The notes under the pieces were generated by a model. That model saw only the letters and a program-made list of their open reading frames with translations. It ran no database searches and had not been told where the DNA came from. From the NCBI GenBank assembly GCA_037379885.1, contig JARRJC010000003.1, positions 62,001 through 126,000 on the forward strand: a stretch of 64,000 nucleotides of DNA, read 5' to 3'. This document shows, in pieces, positions 31,477 through 40,926 of this stretch. The translations under genes were made by a program, and so were the position numbers. Every line of letters starts with the position of its first letter. Position 1 is the first letter of the stretch. The DNA comes from Limibacillus sp. GTDB taxonomy: Bacteria > Pseudomonadota > Alphaproteobacteria > Kiloniellales > CECT-8803.

Positions 31477-31890
31477 TCACGCGATCTGCGTCCGGGTCGG
31501 GTCGGGCGGCAGGGCGCGCTTGTTACCGCGCTCGTCGATGGCGACGTAGACAAAGGTGCCCTCGGTGACCTTGACGGGCTGTTCGTTGTCGCGGTGCCCG
31601 GCCCAGGTTTCGATATGGACCGAGACGGAGGTTGTCCCCTCCTCCTTGATCCAGGCATAGCAGCTCACCAGATCGCCGATGAAGATCGGGCGGTGGAAGC
31701 GCATCGCATCGACCGCGACGGTGGCGACGCGCCCGCGGGCCCGGCGCACGGCCGGCACGGCGCCCGCCAGGTCCATCTGGGACAAGACCCAGCCGCCGAA
31801 GATGTCGCCGTTCGGATTCGCATCGCCCGGCATGGCGAGCGTCCGGAGCGCAGGCTCGATCCCCTCCGGTGGTGCGGCTTTGGCGTTCAT
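31477..31890 (-). CDS. Acyl-CoA thioesterase, YciA type hotdog fold
   Basis: A cytosolic hotdog-fold thioesterase of 137 residues that hydrolyses acyl-CoA esters. The family motif LAMPGDANPNGDIFGGWVL near residue 18 includes the catalytic Asn/Asp region, and VDAMRFHRPIFIGDLVSCYA follows (core MRFHRPIFIGDLV). The later strand VTEGTFVYVAID is also typical. It is divergent from parE, with about 100 bases between the genes, and has the small exported protein downstream. Confidence 0.9.
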   Translation of the reverse strand: MNAKAAPPEGIEPALRTLAMPGDANPNGDIFGGWVLSQMDLAGAVPAVRRARGRVATVAVDAMRFHRPIFIGDLVSCYAWIKEEGTTSVSVHIETWAGHRDNEQPVKVTEGTFVYVAIDERGNKRALPPDPTRTQIA

Positions 31891-31993
31891 GCTGACCTCT
31901 TTTTCTGTAACTGTCTGAGAATTGGCTATATCTAGTGGAAATCGGACTTATCCACCACAGCATTTGCTTGCTACGGCCCGGTGCGGATTTATA

Positions 31994-33994
31994 ATGCCCG
32001 CCATGGCCGATCTCTTCCAGAACGCAGCGCGAACCGACGACGCCTACTCCGCCAAGGACATCGAGGTCCTGGAGGGGCTGGAGCCCGTGCGCCGCCGCCC
32101 CGGCATGTACATCGGCGGCACCGATGAGCGCGCGCTGCATCATCTGGTCGCCGAGTTGCTGGACAACTCCATGGACGAGGCCGTCGCCGGACACGCGACG
32201 CGAATCGAGATGGAGTTGGGCGAGGACGGCGCGGTGGTGCTGCGCGATAACGGGCGCGGCATCCCGGTGGACCCGCATCCCAAGTACAAGAACAAGTCCG
32301 CCCTGGAAGTGATCCTGACCACGCTCCATTCGGGCGGCAAGTTCGGCGGCAAGGCCTACGCCACCTCCGGCGGCCTGCACGGCGTCGGCCTGTCGGTCGT
32401 CAACGCCCTGGCGGACAAGCTGACGGTCGAGGTGGCGCGCGACAAGACCCTCTGGCGCCAGTCCTATTCCAAGGGCCAGCCGCTCGGCAAGCTGGAGAAC
32501 GCCGGCGCCGTCTCGAACCGGCGCGGCACTACGATCCTGTTCCATCCCGACCCGGAGATCTTTGGCAGCGGCGCGCGTTTCCTGCCTCAGCGTCTCTACC
32601 GCATGGCGCGCTCCAAGGCCTACCTCTTCCGGGGCGTGGAGATCCGCTGGTCCTGCGCGGAGAGCCTCATCCGGGAGGGCGATGCGACCCCGGCCACTGA
32701 GACGCTGCACTTCCCCAACGGACTGCAGGACTTCCTGACCAGTTCGCTGGGCCAGCGCCGCTCGCTGACGCCCGCTCCCTTCGTCGGAGAAGCCGCTTTC
32801 CCCGGAGACCGGGGACGCGCCGAATGGGCGATCACCTGGCCCGCCGACGAGAACGGCTTCCAGAACTCCTACTGCAACACCGTCCCGACGCCCGAGGGCG
32901 GCAGCCACGAACAGGGGCTGCGCTCGGCGCTGCTGCGGGGCCTCAAGGCCTATGGCGAGTTGATCGGCAACAAGAAGGCGCAGCAGGTGACGGCTGAAGA
33001 CCTGCTCGGCGGGGCCATGTCCCTGCTCTCCGTCTTCATCCGCGACCCGCAGTTCCAGGGCCAGACCAAGGAGCGGCTGGCGACCCCGGAAGCGCAGCGT
33101 CTGGTGGAAAGCACCGTCAAGGATCACTTCGAGCACTGGCTTTCGGGCGACCCGGAGCAGGCCCGCCTCCTGCTGGAGCGGACCATCGAGCGCGCCGAGG
33201 AGCGCCTGCGCCGCCGCCAGGAAAAGGAACTGAACCGCAAGACCGCGACCAGCCGGAAGCTGCGCCTGCCCGGTAAGCTCGCCGACTGCTCGCGCAACCG
33301 CTCCGACGGCACGGAAATCTTTCTGGTCGAGGGCGATTCGGCCGGTGGGTCAGCCAAGCAGGCGCGGACCCGCGACACCCAGGCGGTGCTGCCCCTGCGC
33401 GGCAAGATCCTGAACGTCGCCAGCGCGACCTCCGACAAGCTCAAGCAGAACCAGGAGCTGAACGACCTGACCCAGGCGCTGGGCTGCGGCACGCGCGGGC
33501 AGTTCGATCTCGAGAAGCTGCGCTACGAGCGGGTCATCATCATGACCGACGCCGATGTCGACGGCGCGCACATCGCCTCGCTGCTCATGACCTTCTTCTA
33601 CCGGGAAATGCCCGGTCTCATCGAATCCGGCCGCCTCTATCTGGCCCAACCGCCGCTCTATCGCCTGACCCAGGGCACAACCTCCATCTACGCCCGCGAC
33701 GACCTCCACAAGGAGGAATTGATGGAGAGCGGATTCAAGGGGCGCGGCAAGATAGAAATTAGCCGATTCAAAGGCTTGGGAGAAATGCCTCCCATGCAGC
33801 TTAAAGAAACGACCATGAACCCGAAGACCCGCACCCTGCTGCGTGTCACCGTGGTCGAAGCGGACGACGCGGACCCCGCGGCAGAGCAGAAGCGCGCCGC
33901 CGACCTCGTTGAACAACTGATGGGCAAGAAGCCGGAGTTGCGTTTTGCCTTCATCCAGGAGCGCGCCCGCTTCGTCGAGGAGATCGACATCTAA
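31994..33994 (+). CDS. parE: DNA topoisomerase IV subunit B
   Basis: ParE is the ATPase subunit of topoisomerase IV, which separates daughter chromosomes together with ParC. The 666-residue protein has the GHKL ATPase site (RRRPGMYIGGTD, LLDNSMDEAV, DNGRGIPVDPHPKYK, SGGLHGVGLSVVNAL) and the TOPRIM domain (FLVEGDSAGGSAKQART and MTDADVDGAHI). VDPHPKYKNKSALEVI favours ParE over GyrB, as does the length, about 660 rather than 800 residues. The start is 31994 or, equally well, the second ATG at 32003 (MADLFQN); neither has a clear ribosome site. parC is not in the window. Confidence 0.95.
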   Translation: MPAMADLFQNAARTDDAYSAKDIEVLEGLEPVRRRPGMYIGGTDERALHHLVAELLDNSMDEAVAGHATRIEMELGEDGAVVLRDNGRGIPVDPHPKYKNKSALEVILTTLHSGGKFGGKAYATSGGLHGVGLSVVNALADKLTVEVARDKTLWRQSYSKGQPLGKLENAGAVSNRRGTTILFHPDPEIFGSGARFLPQRLYRMARSKAYLFRGVEIRWSCAESLIREGDATPATETLHFPNGLQDFLTSSLGQRRSLTPAPFVGEAAFPGDRGRAEWAITWPADENGFQNSYCNTVPTPEGGSHEQGLRSALLRGLKAYGELIGNKKAQQVTAEDLLGGAMSLLSVFIRDPQFQGQTKERLATPEAQRLVESTVKDHFEHWLSGDPEQARLLLERTIERAEERLRRRQEKELNRKTATSRKLRLPGKLADCSRNRSDGTEIFLVEGDSAGGSAKQARTRDTQAVLPLRGKILNVASATSDKLKQNQELNDLTQALGCGTRGQFDLEKLRYERVIIMTDADVDGAHIASLLMTFFYREMPGLIESGRLYLAQPPLYRLTQGTTSIYARDDLHKEELMESGFKGRGKIEISRFKGLGEMPPMQLKETTMNPKTRTLLRVTVVEADDADPAAEQKRAADLVEQLMGKKPELRFAFIQERARFVEEIDI

Positions 33995-34034
33995 GCGGCT
34001 TGGAGCGGAGCATCAGGCCGCCTATCTTCATGAC

Positions 34035-34622
34035 ATGACGATCCGTTCACAGATCAGCGCCCTCAAGGGCCTCCTTTGCGCCGCGGCCCTGCTGCTCACG
34101 GCCTGTGCGCAGACCCCGGGCGCGCCGCTGGTGAACAACGTCGATGTCGGGCCTTCCTACAGCCCTGCCCTGCTGCGCTACACCGCCGCTCAGGGGGGCA
34201 TCCCGGTCAGCTTCCCGAACCTTCCGTTCCTTGAGCCGCGCGAAACCGCCGTGCCGCTCCTGCTTCAATCCATGCGCACCGCGCGGATCGGCGACCAGAT
34301 CCCGCTTCTGGCCGAAGCGCCGCCGGGTGTTAACCCTGGTCTTCGGATCGTCGTGCTGCTCGATGCGGCGGCGAGCACGGAAGCAGGCGATCTTTGCCGG
34401 GGCGGCGAGCTGACGGCCGGATCAGCCGGAGAGCGCATGCGCGTCTACATGGCGGCCTGCCGGGGAAGGCAGCCGGTATCCCGGTCCCGGGGATCGTTGC
34501 TGCCGCCGGCGCGGCCGGACGACGCGGCGCTCGGTGAGCTCCTGCGAACCATGCTGCTGGTCACGTTGCCGCCCGACAACCCGAACCGGGGCCGCGACGG
34601 CAGGCGGAAGTGGAAGCCCTGA
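34035..34622 (+). CDS. Predicted lipoprotein of unknown function
   Basis: A 195-residue protein with a lipoprotein signal (KGLLCAAALLLTACAQ, lipobox LTAC with the Cys at about residue 24). The mature part has PSYSPALLRYTAAQGGIPVS and PFLEPRETAVPLLLQSM (cores), then a region with a Cys pair (DLCRGGE and MAACRGRQ) and a basic C-terminus. No enzyme motif is seen and I do not recognise the family. It starts 40 bases after parE on the same strand and converges on the hydrolase gene 4 bases later. Confidence 0.65.
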   Translation: MTIRSQISALKGLLCAAALLLTACAQTPGAPLVNNVDVGPSYSPALLRYTAAQGGIPVSFPNLPFLEPRETAVPLLLQSMRTARIGDQIPLLAEAPPGVNPGLRIVVLLDAAASTEAGDLCRGGELTAGSAGERMRVYMAACRGRQPVSRSRGSLLPPARPDDAALGELLRTMLLVTLPPDNPNRGRDGRRKWKP

Positions 34623-34626
34623 TTTC

Positions 34627-35325
34627 CTAGCGGTCAAGCCAGGCGCGCAACGCGGCGGTGACGGCCTCGGGCCGTTCCAGCGGCGTCAGGTGCCCCGCAC
34701 CTCCCAGAATCACCAGATCGGCGTCGGGGATCGCTTCGGCCATCTCCTGAAGCCGGTCCGGCGGCGTCAGTACGTCCTCCGCCCCGCAGAGCAGCAGGGC
34801 CGGAACTGAAATGCCGGCCAGGTCCGGCCTGCTATCGGGGCGGTTCATGATGGCCCGCTGCTGGTTCTTGAAGGCCTCGCGACCGACCCGCTCGGCCATC
34901 TCCATCACGACCGAGGTGATGGTCTCGTCCTCCAGGAAACGCTCGGCGATCAGCAGCGGCAGCAAGCGGGGCGTGACGCCCTTGAACTGGCCGCGCTCGG
35001 CCAGCGACAGCAGCCCACGGCGCTTGCGCGACTGTTCTTCGGTGTCCGGACGGGCCGAGGTGTCCAGGAGGGCGAGGCGCTCCACCCGCTCCGGCGCGCG
35101 GCGCATCACCTCCAGCGCCACGTAGCCGCCCATGGAAAGCCCGGCCAACGCGAAGCGCTGCGGCATCATGGCGAGGACGCTCTCGGCCATGTCCGCGACG
35201 GAGTCCTGCGTGGTGAAGTCCGCGACCTGCGAATCTGCTATATCTATGAGCGAATCCACCTGATGCCGCCAAAGCGCATGATCGCAGAGAAGTCCGGGAA
35301 GAAGCGCCAGCGCTGTCTTGGTCAT
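34627..35325 (-). CDS. Alpha/beta hydrolase
   Basis: A 232-residue alpha/beta hydrolase. The N-terminal LLPGLLCDHALWRHQ forms the oxyanion region, the nucleophile Ser is in LAGLSMGGYVAL, the acid is in LLLCGAEDVLTPP and the His in GGAGHLTPLERPE. It is similar in layout to small esterases and MenH/BioH-type enzymes; the substrate is unknown. No signal peptide is seen, so it should be cytosolic. It is a single gene, divergent from the DEAD-box helicase. Confidence 0.87.
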   Translation of the reverse strand: MTKTALALLPGLLCDHALWRHQVDSLIDIADSQVADFTTQDSVADMAESVLAMMPQRFALAGLSMGGYVALEVMRRAPERVERLALLDTSARPDTEEQSRKRRGLLSLAERGQFKGVTPRLLPLLIAERFLEDETITSVVMEMAERVGREAFKNQQRAIMNRPDSRPDLAGISVPALLLCGAEDVLTPPDRLQEMAEAIPDADLVILGGAGHLTPLERPEAVTAALRAWLDR

Positions 35326-35445
35326 CGCCCCTTCCTTTCCCTCAACACCGCCATGAATTCGCGAAACAAAGCTGCTATGGCGGCCGGTCTTGTGGCAATA
35401 AAGGCACGTTCTTGGCCCAAGAATCCCGAAATAACAAGGCTTTCA

Positions 35446-35473
35446 TTGACAATTTTTCAGGTGAGCGTATATA
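35446..35473 (+). promoter_or_regulatory. Sigma-70 promoter of the DEAD-box helicase gene
   Basis: A perfect -35 TTGACA, a 16-base spacer and TATATA as -10. Transcription should start near 35480 and leave a leader of about 65 bases before the ATG. The long leader would suit cold-shock control, but no cold-box is recognised. Confidence 0.7.
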
Positions 35474-35546
35474 GCGGCCATCGACGCGATGAGCGCGTCT
35501 TTAATCGAGCCGATAGAGCTACAAAAATCCCAAACAAAGAGACTGC

Positions 35547-37121
35547 ATGAGTTTTAGAGACCTAGGGTTGAGCACCGAGGTGGTCGACGCCGTAGAGGCG
35601 ATGGGCTACACGAAGCCGACACCCATTCAGGAAAAGGCGATTCCTTACGTGCTGATGAGCCGCGACGTCCTCGGATGCGCGCAGACCGGCACCGGGAAAA
35701 CCGCTTCCTTCACCCTTCCCATGATCGATATTCTGGCCTCCGGCCGCGCCAAGGCGCGGATGCCGCGTTCCCTTATTCTTGAGCCGACGCGCGAATTGGC
35801 CGCGCAGGTCGCCGAGAACTTCGAGAAGTACGGAGCCAACAACAAGCTTTCCATGGCGCTGCTGATCGGCGGCTCCTCCATGGCAGAACAGCTGAAGCGC
35901 CTGGATCGCGGCGTCGACGTGCTGATCGCCACGCCGGGCCGCCTGCTCGACCTGTTCGAGCGCGGCAAGATCATCCTGGCCGACACCCGCATCCTGGTGA
36001 TCGACGAAGCCGACCGCATGCTGGACATGGGCTTCATCCCCGATGTCGAGCGCATCGTCTCCAAGCTGCCCTTCCCGCACCAGACGCTTTTCTTCTCGGC
36101 CACCATGCCCAAGGAAATCCGCCGTCTGGCCGACAAGTTCCTGTCAAACCCCAAGGAAATCAGCGTGGCGCCGCCCTCCTCTCCGGCGGAGACCGTGACC
36201 CAGCGCCTGGTGCGCTGCGCCAAGGAGCCTCAGGCCAAGCGCGCGGTGCTCCGCACGCTGCTGAACCAGGAGTTGGATTCGATCCAATCCGCCCTGATCT
36301 TCTGCAACCGCAAGCGCGACGTGGGCATCCTGCAACGGTCGCTGGCGCGCCACGGCTACGATGCCGAAGCGCTGCACGGCGACATGGTCCAGTCCTCGCG
36401 CATGGAGACCCTGGAGCGCTTTCGCAAGGGACAGATCAAGATCCTGGTCTGCTCCGACGTCGCGGCCCGCGGTCTCGACATCCCGGAAGTCTCGCACGTC
36501 TTCAACTTCGATGTGCCCAGCCACGCCGACGACTACATCCACCGCATCGGCCGCACCGGCCGCGCGGGCCGCAGCGGCAAGGCCTTCACCCTCTCCACCT
36601 CTCTCGACAGCAAGTTGCTGAGCGCGGTCGAACGCCTGATCAAGCGCCCGATCGAAGAGATGGTCCCCGACAGCAGGAATGCTCCGCAGGCGCACGACAA
36701 GCGCGCGACGACCGAGACAGCCGAAACCCCGGAAAACGCGAAGACCGAAGCCGCGAAGCCGTCTGAAACGGAAATCAAGGCCGAGGCGGCGCCGGAGCCT
36801 TCAGAGGCTGCCGCGCCCAAGCAAGAGGCCAAGGACGACACGGCCAAGGACGAGGCGCCAAAGGTCGAGACGGCCAAGGAAGATGCGGGCAAGGACGAAA
36901 AGCCCAAGGCCAAGAAGTCCGCCCGCTCTAAGAAGCCCAAAAAAGAGGAAAAAATGGACAATAGCGACAAGACCGAGAACAAGCCGCGCGGCAAGCGCGC
37001 CGAGGGCGGCAAGGGCCGTCATGGCGAGAAGCAGCCCGGCGACGGTAACGGCCACGTTTCCACGCCCTTTGGCGATCACACCCCGGCCTTCCTGCTAAAG
37101 CCGGTGCCGCTGGTCGCCTGA
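35547..37121 (+). CDS. DEAD-box ATP-dependent RNA helicase with long charged tail
   Basis: An RNA helicase of 524 residues, RhlE-like. The core (1-375) has the Q motif at TKPTPIQEKAIP, motif I AQTGTGKTASF, PTRELAAQ, motif II DEADRMLDMGF, motif III SATMP, and the C-terminal helicase half with SDVAARGLDIPEV and HRIGRTGRAGRSG. From about residue 380, a low-complexity tail of 115 residues rich in Lys, Glu and Ala follows. The last residues are DHTPAFLLKPVPLVA, a patterned end after the disordered tail. It is likely to act in ribosome assembly or mRNA decay. It has its own promoter and terminator. Confidence 0.93.
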   Translation: MSFRDLGLSTEVVDAVEAMGYTKPTPIQEKAIPYVLMSRDVLGCAQTGTGKTASFTLPMIDILASGRAKARMPRSLILEPTRELAAQVAENFEKYGANNKLSMALLIGGSSMAEQLKRLDRGVDVLIATPGRLLDLFERGKIILADTRILVIDEADRMLDMGFIPDVERIVSKLPFPHQTLFFSATMPKEIRRLADKFLSNPKEISVAPPSSPAETVTQRLVRCAKEPQAKRAVLRTLLNQELDSIQSALIFCNRKRDVGILQRSLARHGYDAEALHGDMVQSSRMETLERFRKGQIKILVCSDVAARGLDIPEVSHVFNFDVPSHADDYIHRIGRTGRAGRSGKAFTLSTSLDSKLLSAVERLIKRPIEEMVPDSRNAPQAHDKRATTETAETPENAKTEAAKPSETEIKAEAAPEPSEAAAPKQEAKDDTAKDEAPKVETAKEDAGKDEKPKAKKSARSKKPKKEEKMDNSDKTENKPRGKRAEGGKGRHGEKQPGDGNGHVSTPFGDHTPAFLLKPVPLVA

Positions 37122-37155
37122 CGGCTCAAAACGTCAGCCACGCGTAAGACGAAGA

Positions 37156-37184
37156 AGCGCTCGCCTCCCGGCGGGCGCTTTTTT
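37156..37184 (+). terminator. Rho-independent terminator of the helicase gene
   Basis: AGCGCTCGCC and GGCGGGCGCT form a 10-bp stem with one wobble and a TCCC loop, followed by TTTTTTC. It starts 35 bases after the stop codon. Confidence 0.9.
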
Positions 37185-37287
37185 CTTGCCCGGCCCTGGA
37201 GTTTCTTGTCCGGCCTGGGGCTTGCCGCGAGCGCCCCTTCTGTCGCACCTTCTTTGGCGAGGGGTCGAATCGGGAGCGCCAGCCTTC

Positions 37288-37707
37288 ATGACCGGCAAAA
37301 CGTCAGAAAAAATGGAAGAGATGCTGCGGCGCGCACTGGCCGCCAGGGAGCGGGCCTATGCGCCCTACTCCGGCTACCGCGTCGGGGCCTGCCTTGAAGA
37401 GGCCGGCGGGGAGTACTTCTGCGGGTGCAATGTGGAGAACGCCAGCTATCCGGAGGGCGCCTGCGCCGAGACCGGCGCGATTTCGGCGATGGTGGCCGGC
37501 GGTGGCCGGCGCATTACAAGCCTGCTTCTGGTCGCTGAGGGAGAGCGTCTCTGCACGCCCTGCGGCGGTTGCCGCCAAAGGCTGGCCGAGTTCGCCGAGG
37601 CCGACACACCCGTCCTCGTCTGCGGCCCCGAGGGGCTCCGGGCCCGCTTCACCCTTGGCGAGCTGCTGCCCGAGGCCTTCGGCCTGCCAGAGGAAGAGCG
37701 TCGATGA
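37288..37707 (+). CDS. cdd: Cytidine deaminase
   Basis: Cdd converts cytidine and deoxycytidine to uridine forms in the cytosol. The 139-residue protein has the substrate region FCGCNVENASYPEGACAE is seen as CNVENASYPEG plus the catalytic CAE, and the zinc cysteines in CTPCGGCRQ. This is the short homotetrameric type. The start MTGKTSEKMEEM has GGGAG upstream. Its stop overlaps the deoC start (ATGA), so it leads the operon cdd-deoC-deoA-MFS, which breaks down pyrimidine deoxynucleosides. Confidence 0.95.
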   Translation: MTGKTSEKMEEMLRRALAARERAYAPYSGYRVGACLEEAGGEYFCGCNVENASYPEGACAETGAISAMVAGGGRRITSLLLVAEGERLCTPCGGCRQRLAEFAEADTPVLVCGPEGLRARFTLGELLPEAFGLPEEERR

Positions 37708-38435
37708 GCGGGGCTGACACGAAAGCGCTGGCGCGCCGCCTGATCGGTCTTCTGGACCTGACCAGCCTCAACGATGCGTTGGACGACGACATGGCCGCGC
37801 TGTGCGAGCGTGCGCTCGCATTGGACCCGCACCCGGCCGCCGTCTGCGGCTGGCCGGATTTCGCCGCGCTCTCTGCCAGACGGCTGGCCGGGAGCCCCAT
37901 CGCGCTCGCCGTGGTCGCCAACTTTCCGAACGGCACCGACGAGGTCGAAGCCGTGGAGGCCGAGGTGATCGCAGCACTGGCCGTCGGAGCCGGCGAGATC
38001 GACCTCGTCTGGAACTGGCGCGCCTGGCAGGAAGGCCGCAAAGCCCGCGCTCTGGTGGCGGTAGAGCGCATTGCAGCGCTCACCGAGGGACGCGCGCGGC
38101 TCAAGGTGATCTTGGAAACCAGCGCCTTCGAAGGTCGGGACGACCTGCCGGAGGCGGCGCGCGCCTGCCTGGAAAGCGGCGCCGACTTTCTCAAGACATC
38201 GACCGGCAAGTGCGGCGGCGGTGCGACGCTGGAGGCCGCCCGCATCCTGCTGGACGCGATCGCCGAGGACGGCGGCGCGGCGGGCTTCAAGGCCTCGGGA
38301 GGCATCAAGACCCTGGAGCAGGCAACCGCCTACCTATCCCTGGCCGAGGAGATCCTGGGCGAAGGTTGGGCGGATCCGGCCCACTTCCGCATCGGCGCCT
38401 CCTCACTGCTCGACGACCTGCTCTCCAGGCTGTGA
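37704..38435 (+). CDS. deoC: Deoxyribose-phosphate aldolase
   Basis: DeoC splits 2-deoxyribose 5-phosphate into glyceraldehyde 3-phosphate and acetaldehyde. The 243-residue class I aldolase has LLDLTSLNDALDD at the start, EIDLVWNWRAW, VILETSAF, and the Schiff-base Lys in DFLKTSTGKCGGGAT. GFKASGGIKTLEQA carries the second active-site Lys. GGAAGAG lies before the ATG, which overlaps the cdd stop. It acts on the sugar phosphate made after the DeoA reaction. Confidence 0.95.
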   Translation: MSGADTKALARRLIGLLDLTSLNDALDDDMAALCERALALDPHPAAVCGWPDFAALSARRLAGSPIALAVVANFPNGTDEVEAVEAEVIAALAVGAGEIDLVWNWRAWQEGRKARALVAVERIAALTEGRARLKVILETSAFEGRDDLPEAARACLESGADFLKTSTGKCGGGATLEAARILLDAIAEDGGAAGFKASGGIKTLEQATAYLSLAEEILGEGWADPAHFRIGASSLLDDLLSRL

Positions 38436-38449
38436 GCGGCGGGGCGGGC

Positions 38450-39772
38450 ATGACCTTCTTTCCCCAGGAAGTGATCCGCAGGAAACGCGACGGGCAAGCC
38501 CTTACCCGCGAGGAAATCGAGGCGCTGGTCCAGGCCCTGACGGACGGCAGCCTCAGCGACGGCCAAGCAGCCGCCTTTGCCATGGCGGTCTACTTCCAAG
38601 ACATGACAGCGGACGAACGTCTGTCGCTGACCCAGGCCATGGCGGACTCGGGCGAAAGACTGACCTGGCCCGGCCTGGACAGGCCCGTCCTCGACAAGCA
38701 TTCAACCGGCGGCATAGGCGACAAGGTCTCGCTCATCCTGGCCCCTCTGCTGGCGGCCTGCGGCGCGGCGGTTCCCATGATCTCGGGCCGCGGACTGGGA
38801 CACACAGGCGGCACGCTCGACAAGCTGGAGTCCATACCCGGCTACGACGCCCAGCCGGATCTGGAGCGGTTCCAGGCGGTCGTGCGGGCCGAACACTGCG
38901 CGATCATCGGACAGACCGGGTCCCTCGCGCCCGCTGACGGACGCCTCTATGCCATCCGGGACGTCACCGCGACGGTGGAGTCGATCCCGCTGATCACCGC
39001 CTCCATCCTCTCCAAGAAGCTGGCTGCCGGGCTCCAGGGTTTGGTGATGGACGTGAAGACCGGCGGCGGCGCTTTCATGCCGCTGCTGGAGGACGCCCGG
39101 AAGCTGGCCCGCAGCCTGGCCGAAACCGGTGCTGCCTCCGGCCTGCCGGTCACCGCGCTGATCACGGACATGGATCAGCCCTTGGGCCTGACCGCGGGCA
39201 ATGCGCTGGAGGTCCGCGAGGCCCTGGACTTCCTGAAGGGCGAGGCGCGCGAGCCGAGGCTGGAGCAGGTCACGCTGGCGCTCGCCGCCGAAGCTCTCCT
39301 TCTTTCCGATCTGGTCGCGGATCAGACGCAGGCGGCGCGCCTTCTGGACGACGCCCTGCAAAGCGGCGCGGCGGCGGAGCGCTTCCAACGCATGGTTGCC
39401 GCCCTTGGCGGCCCCGCCGATCTTTTGGAAGCCCCGGACGAACACTTGCCGGAGGCGCCCCTGAGGCGGCCCGTCCTCGCCGGACGGTCAGGCGTCGCGG
39501 CCGCGGTCGACACGCGGGCGGTGGGCCTCGCCGTCATGGGGCTGGGCGGCGGGCGCAGCCGGGCCGATCAATCCATCGACCCTGCGGTCGGCTTCTCCGC
39601 CCTGCTCCCGCGCCATGCCGCCGTTGAGCCCGATACGCCCCTGGCCCTGATCCACGCCCGCGACGAGGCCTCCTTTGAGGAGGCCGCCAACGCGCTCCGC
39701 CGGGCCTACCGCATCGAAGAGGAAGATGGCGCGGCCGCCCCCTCGCCGGTGATCGAGCGGATCGGGACATGA
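38450..39772 (+). CDS. deoA: Thymidine phosphorylase
   Basis: DeoA splits thymidine into thymine and deoxyribose 1-phosphate. The 440 residues equal the E. coli length and the start MTFFPQEVIRRKRDGQAL aligns with it. The phosphate and substrate sites are in DKHSTGGIGDKVSLIL, SGRGLGHTGGTLDKLESIPG is seen as GRGLGHTGGTLDKLES, and MDVKTGGGAFM. A GTG at 38432 overlapping the deoC stop is an alternative start. Phosphopentomutase (deoB), needed to link DeoA and DeoC, is not in the window. The downstream MFS gene overlaps its stop. Confidence 0.95.
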   Translation: MTFFPQEVIRRKRDGQALTREEIEALVQALTDGSLSDGQAAAFAMAVYFQDMTADERLSLTQAMADSGERLTWPGLDRPVLDKHSTGGIGDKVSLILAPLLAACGAAVPMISGRGLGHTGGTLDKLESIPGYDAQPDLERFQAVVRAEHCAIIGQTGSLAPADGRLYAIRDVTATVESIPLITASILSKKLAAGLQGLVMDVKTGGGAFMPLLEDARKLARSLAETGAASGLPVTALITDMDQPLGLTAGNALEVREALDFLKGEAREPRLEQVTLALAAEALLLSDLVADQTQAARLLDDALQSGAAAERFQRMVAALGGPADLLEAPDEHLPEAPLRRPVLAGRSGVAAAVDTRAVGLAVMGLGGGRSRADQSIDPAVGFSALLPRHAAVEPDTPLALIHARDEASFEEAANALRRAYRIEEEDGAAAPSPVIERIGT

Positions 39773-40926
39773 GCGGACAGACGGGCCGGGTCGGCAGCGG
39801 CCCGCGCTTCGCCTTCTTCTACGGCGCTCTATTCTTTGCCGCGGGCGTGCAACTCCCCTTCTGGCCGCTCTGGCTCAGCGGACGCGGCCTGTCCGCCGAG
39901 GAAGTCGGGTTTCTGCTGGCTGCGGGAACCTGGGCGCGGGTCGCCGTCGCGCCACTGTTCGGGGAGGTGGCCGACCGGAGCCAGCGCCTGCGCAGCCTCC
40001 TGCTCTTCTGTTCCTTCACCAGCATCACCGCCTTCCTGATGATGCCTCTCAGCCAGGGTTTCTGGTCACTCCTCGCGTTTCAGATAGCCGCCTACGCCCT
40101 CTCCCAGCCGCTGCTCCCCCTCGGCGAGAGCCAGGCCATGCAGGCGGTCAAACGGGGCGAGATGGATTACGGACGCGTCCGGCTTTGGGGATCGCTCAGC
40201 TTCATTCTCGCCGTGACGGCGACCGGCAAGCTGGTGACCCTGACGGACAGCGACAGCATCTTCTGGCTCCTGATCGGCGGCGCTTTGGCGACCGCGGCCA
40301 CCATCGGTTTTCTGCCGAGGGCGCCACGGGCGCCTCGACCGGCGGCACGGCCGCGTACCCTGCTGAAGGACAGCTACTACCTCCACTTCCTGGGCACCGC
40401 CGCCCTCTTGCAGGCAAGTCATGCCGTCTACTACGCCTTCTCCGCCCTGCACTGGAAGGCAGGCGGACTGGATGAGACCCTTGTGGGCTTGCTCTGGGCT
40501 CTGGGCGTGATCGCGGAGGTGCTGCTTTTCTACCTCGGCAAGCCGCTGGTCCGGCGGATGCGGCCCACGAGCCTCTTGTTGCTGGCGGCGGGCGGCGGCG
40601 TTCTGAGGTGGGCACTGCTCGCCTGGACCGTCGACCCCTGGTTGCTGGGTGCCGGACAGCTGCTTCATGCCCTGACCTTCGGCGCGGCGCACCTGGGGGC
40701 CATGTACTGGATCGCCGGACGGGTCGAACCGCAGCGGGCCGCCGGGGCCCAGTCGCTGCTGGCCGCCGCCGTCGGCGGCGCCATGGGCCTGATGATGCTG
40801 GTGAGCGGCCCCTTGTTCGAGACCTATGGCGGAATGGCATTCCTGGCCATGGCCGCCCTCTCCGCGCTAGCCCTCTTGCTGGGCTTTTGGCTGAGGCGCC
40901 GGCGCGATCCTCACTTGGTGCCGTAG
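39769..40926 (+). CDS. MFS transporter, possible nucleoside importer
   Basis: A 12-helix major facilitator of 385 residues, resembling the MFS_1-like/HcaT group. The N-terminus [25 protein letters not shown] (core PFWPLWL) with [14 protein letters not shown] and [12 protein letters not shown] after helix 2 is typical. Its ATG overlaps the deoA stop (ATGA), so it is translated with nucleoside salvage genes. By context it could import nucleosides or deoxynucleosides; this is inference, as HcaT-like proteins are best known for aromatic acids. Its 3' end overlaps the facing upp gene by 16 bases. Confidence 0.85.
   Translation: MSGQTGRVGSGPRFAFFYGALFFAAGVQLPFWPLWLSGRGLSAEEVGFLLAAGTWARVAVAPLFGEVADRSQRLRSLLLFCSFTSITAFLMMPLSQGFWSLLAFQIAAYALSQPLLPLGESQAMQAVKRGEMDYGRVRLWGSLSFILAVTATGKLVTLTDSDSIFWLLIGGALATAATIGFLPRAPRAPRPAARPRTLLKDSYYLHFLGTAALLQASHAVYYAFSALHWKAGGLDETLVGLLWALGVIAEVLLFYLGKPLVRRMRPTSLLLLAAGGGVLRWALLAWTVDPWLLGAGQLLHALTFGAAHLGAMYWIAGRVEPQRAAGAQSLLAAAVGGAMGLMMLVSGPLFETYGGMAFLAMAALSALALLLGFWLRRRRDPHLVP

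Noticed and set aside
31994-33994. Annotation as gyrB
   Set aside because: The length of about 666 residues and the lack of the extra GyrB C-terminal insert favour parE.
37802-38449. An N-terminal extension of deoA by over 200 codons
   Set aside because: The open frame only passes through deoC in another frame; E. coli DeoA aligns from MTFFPQEVIRRKRDG with equal total length.
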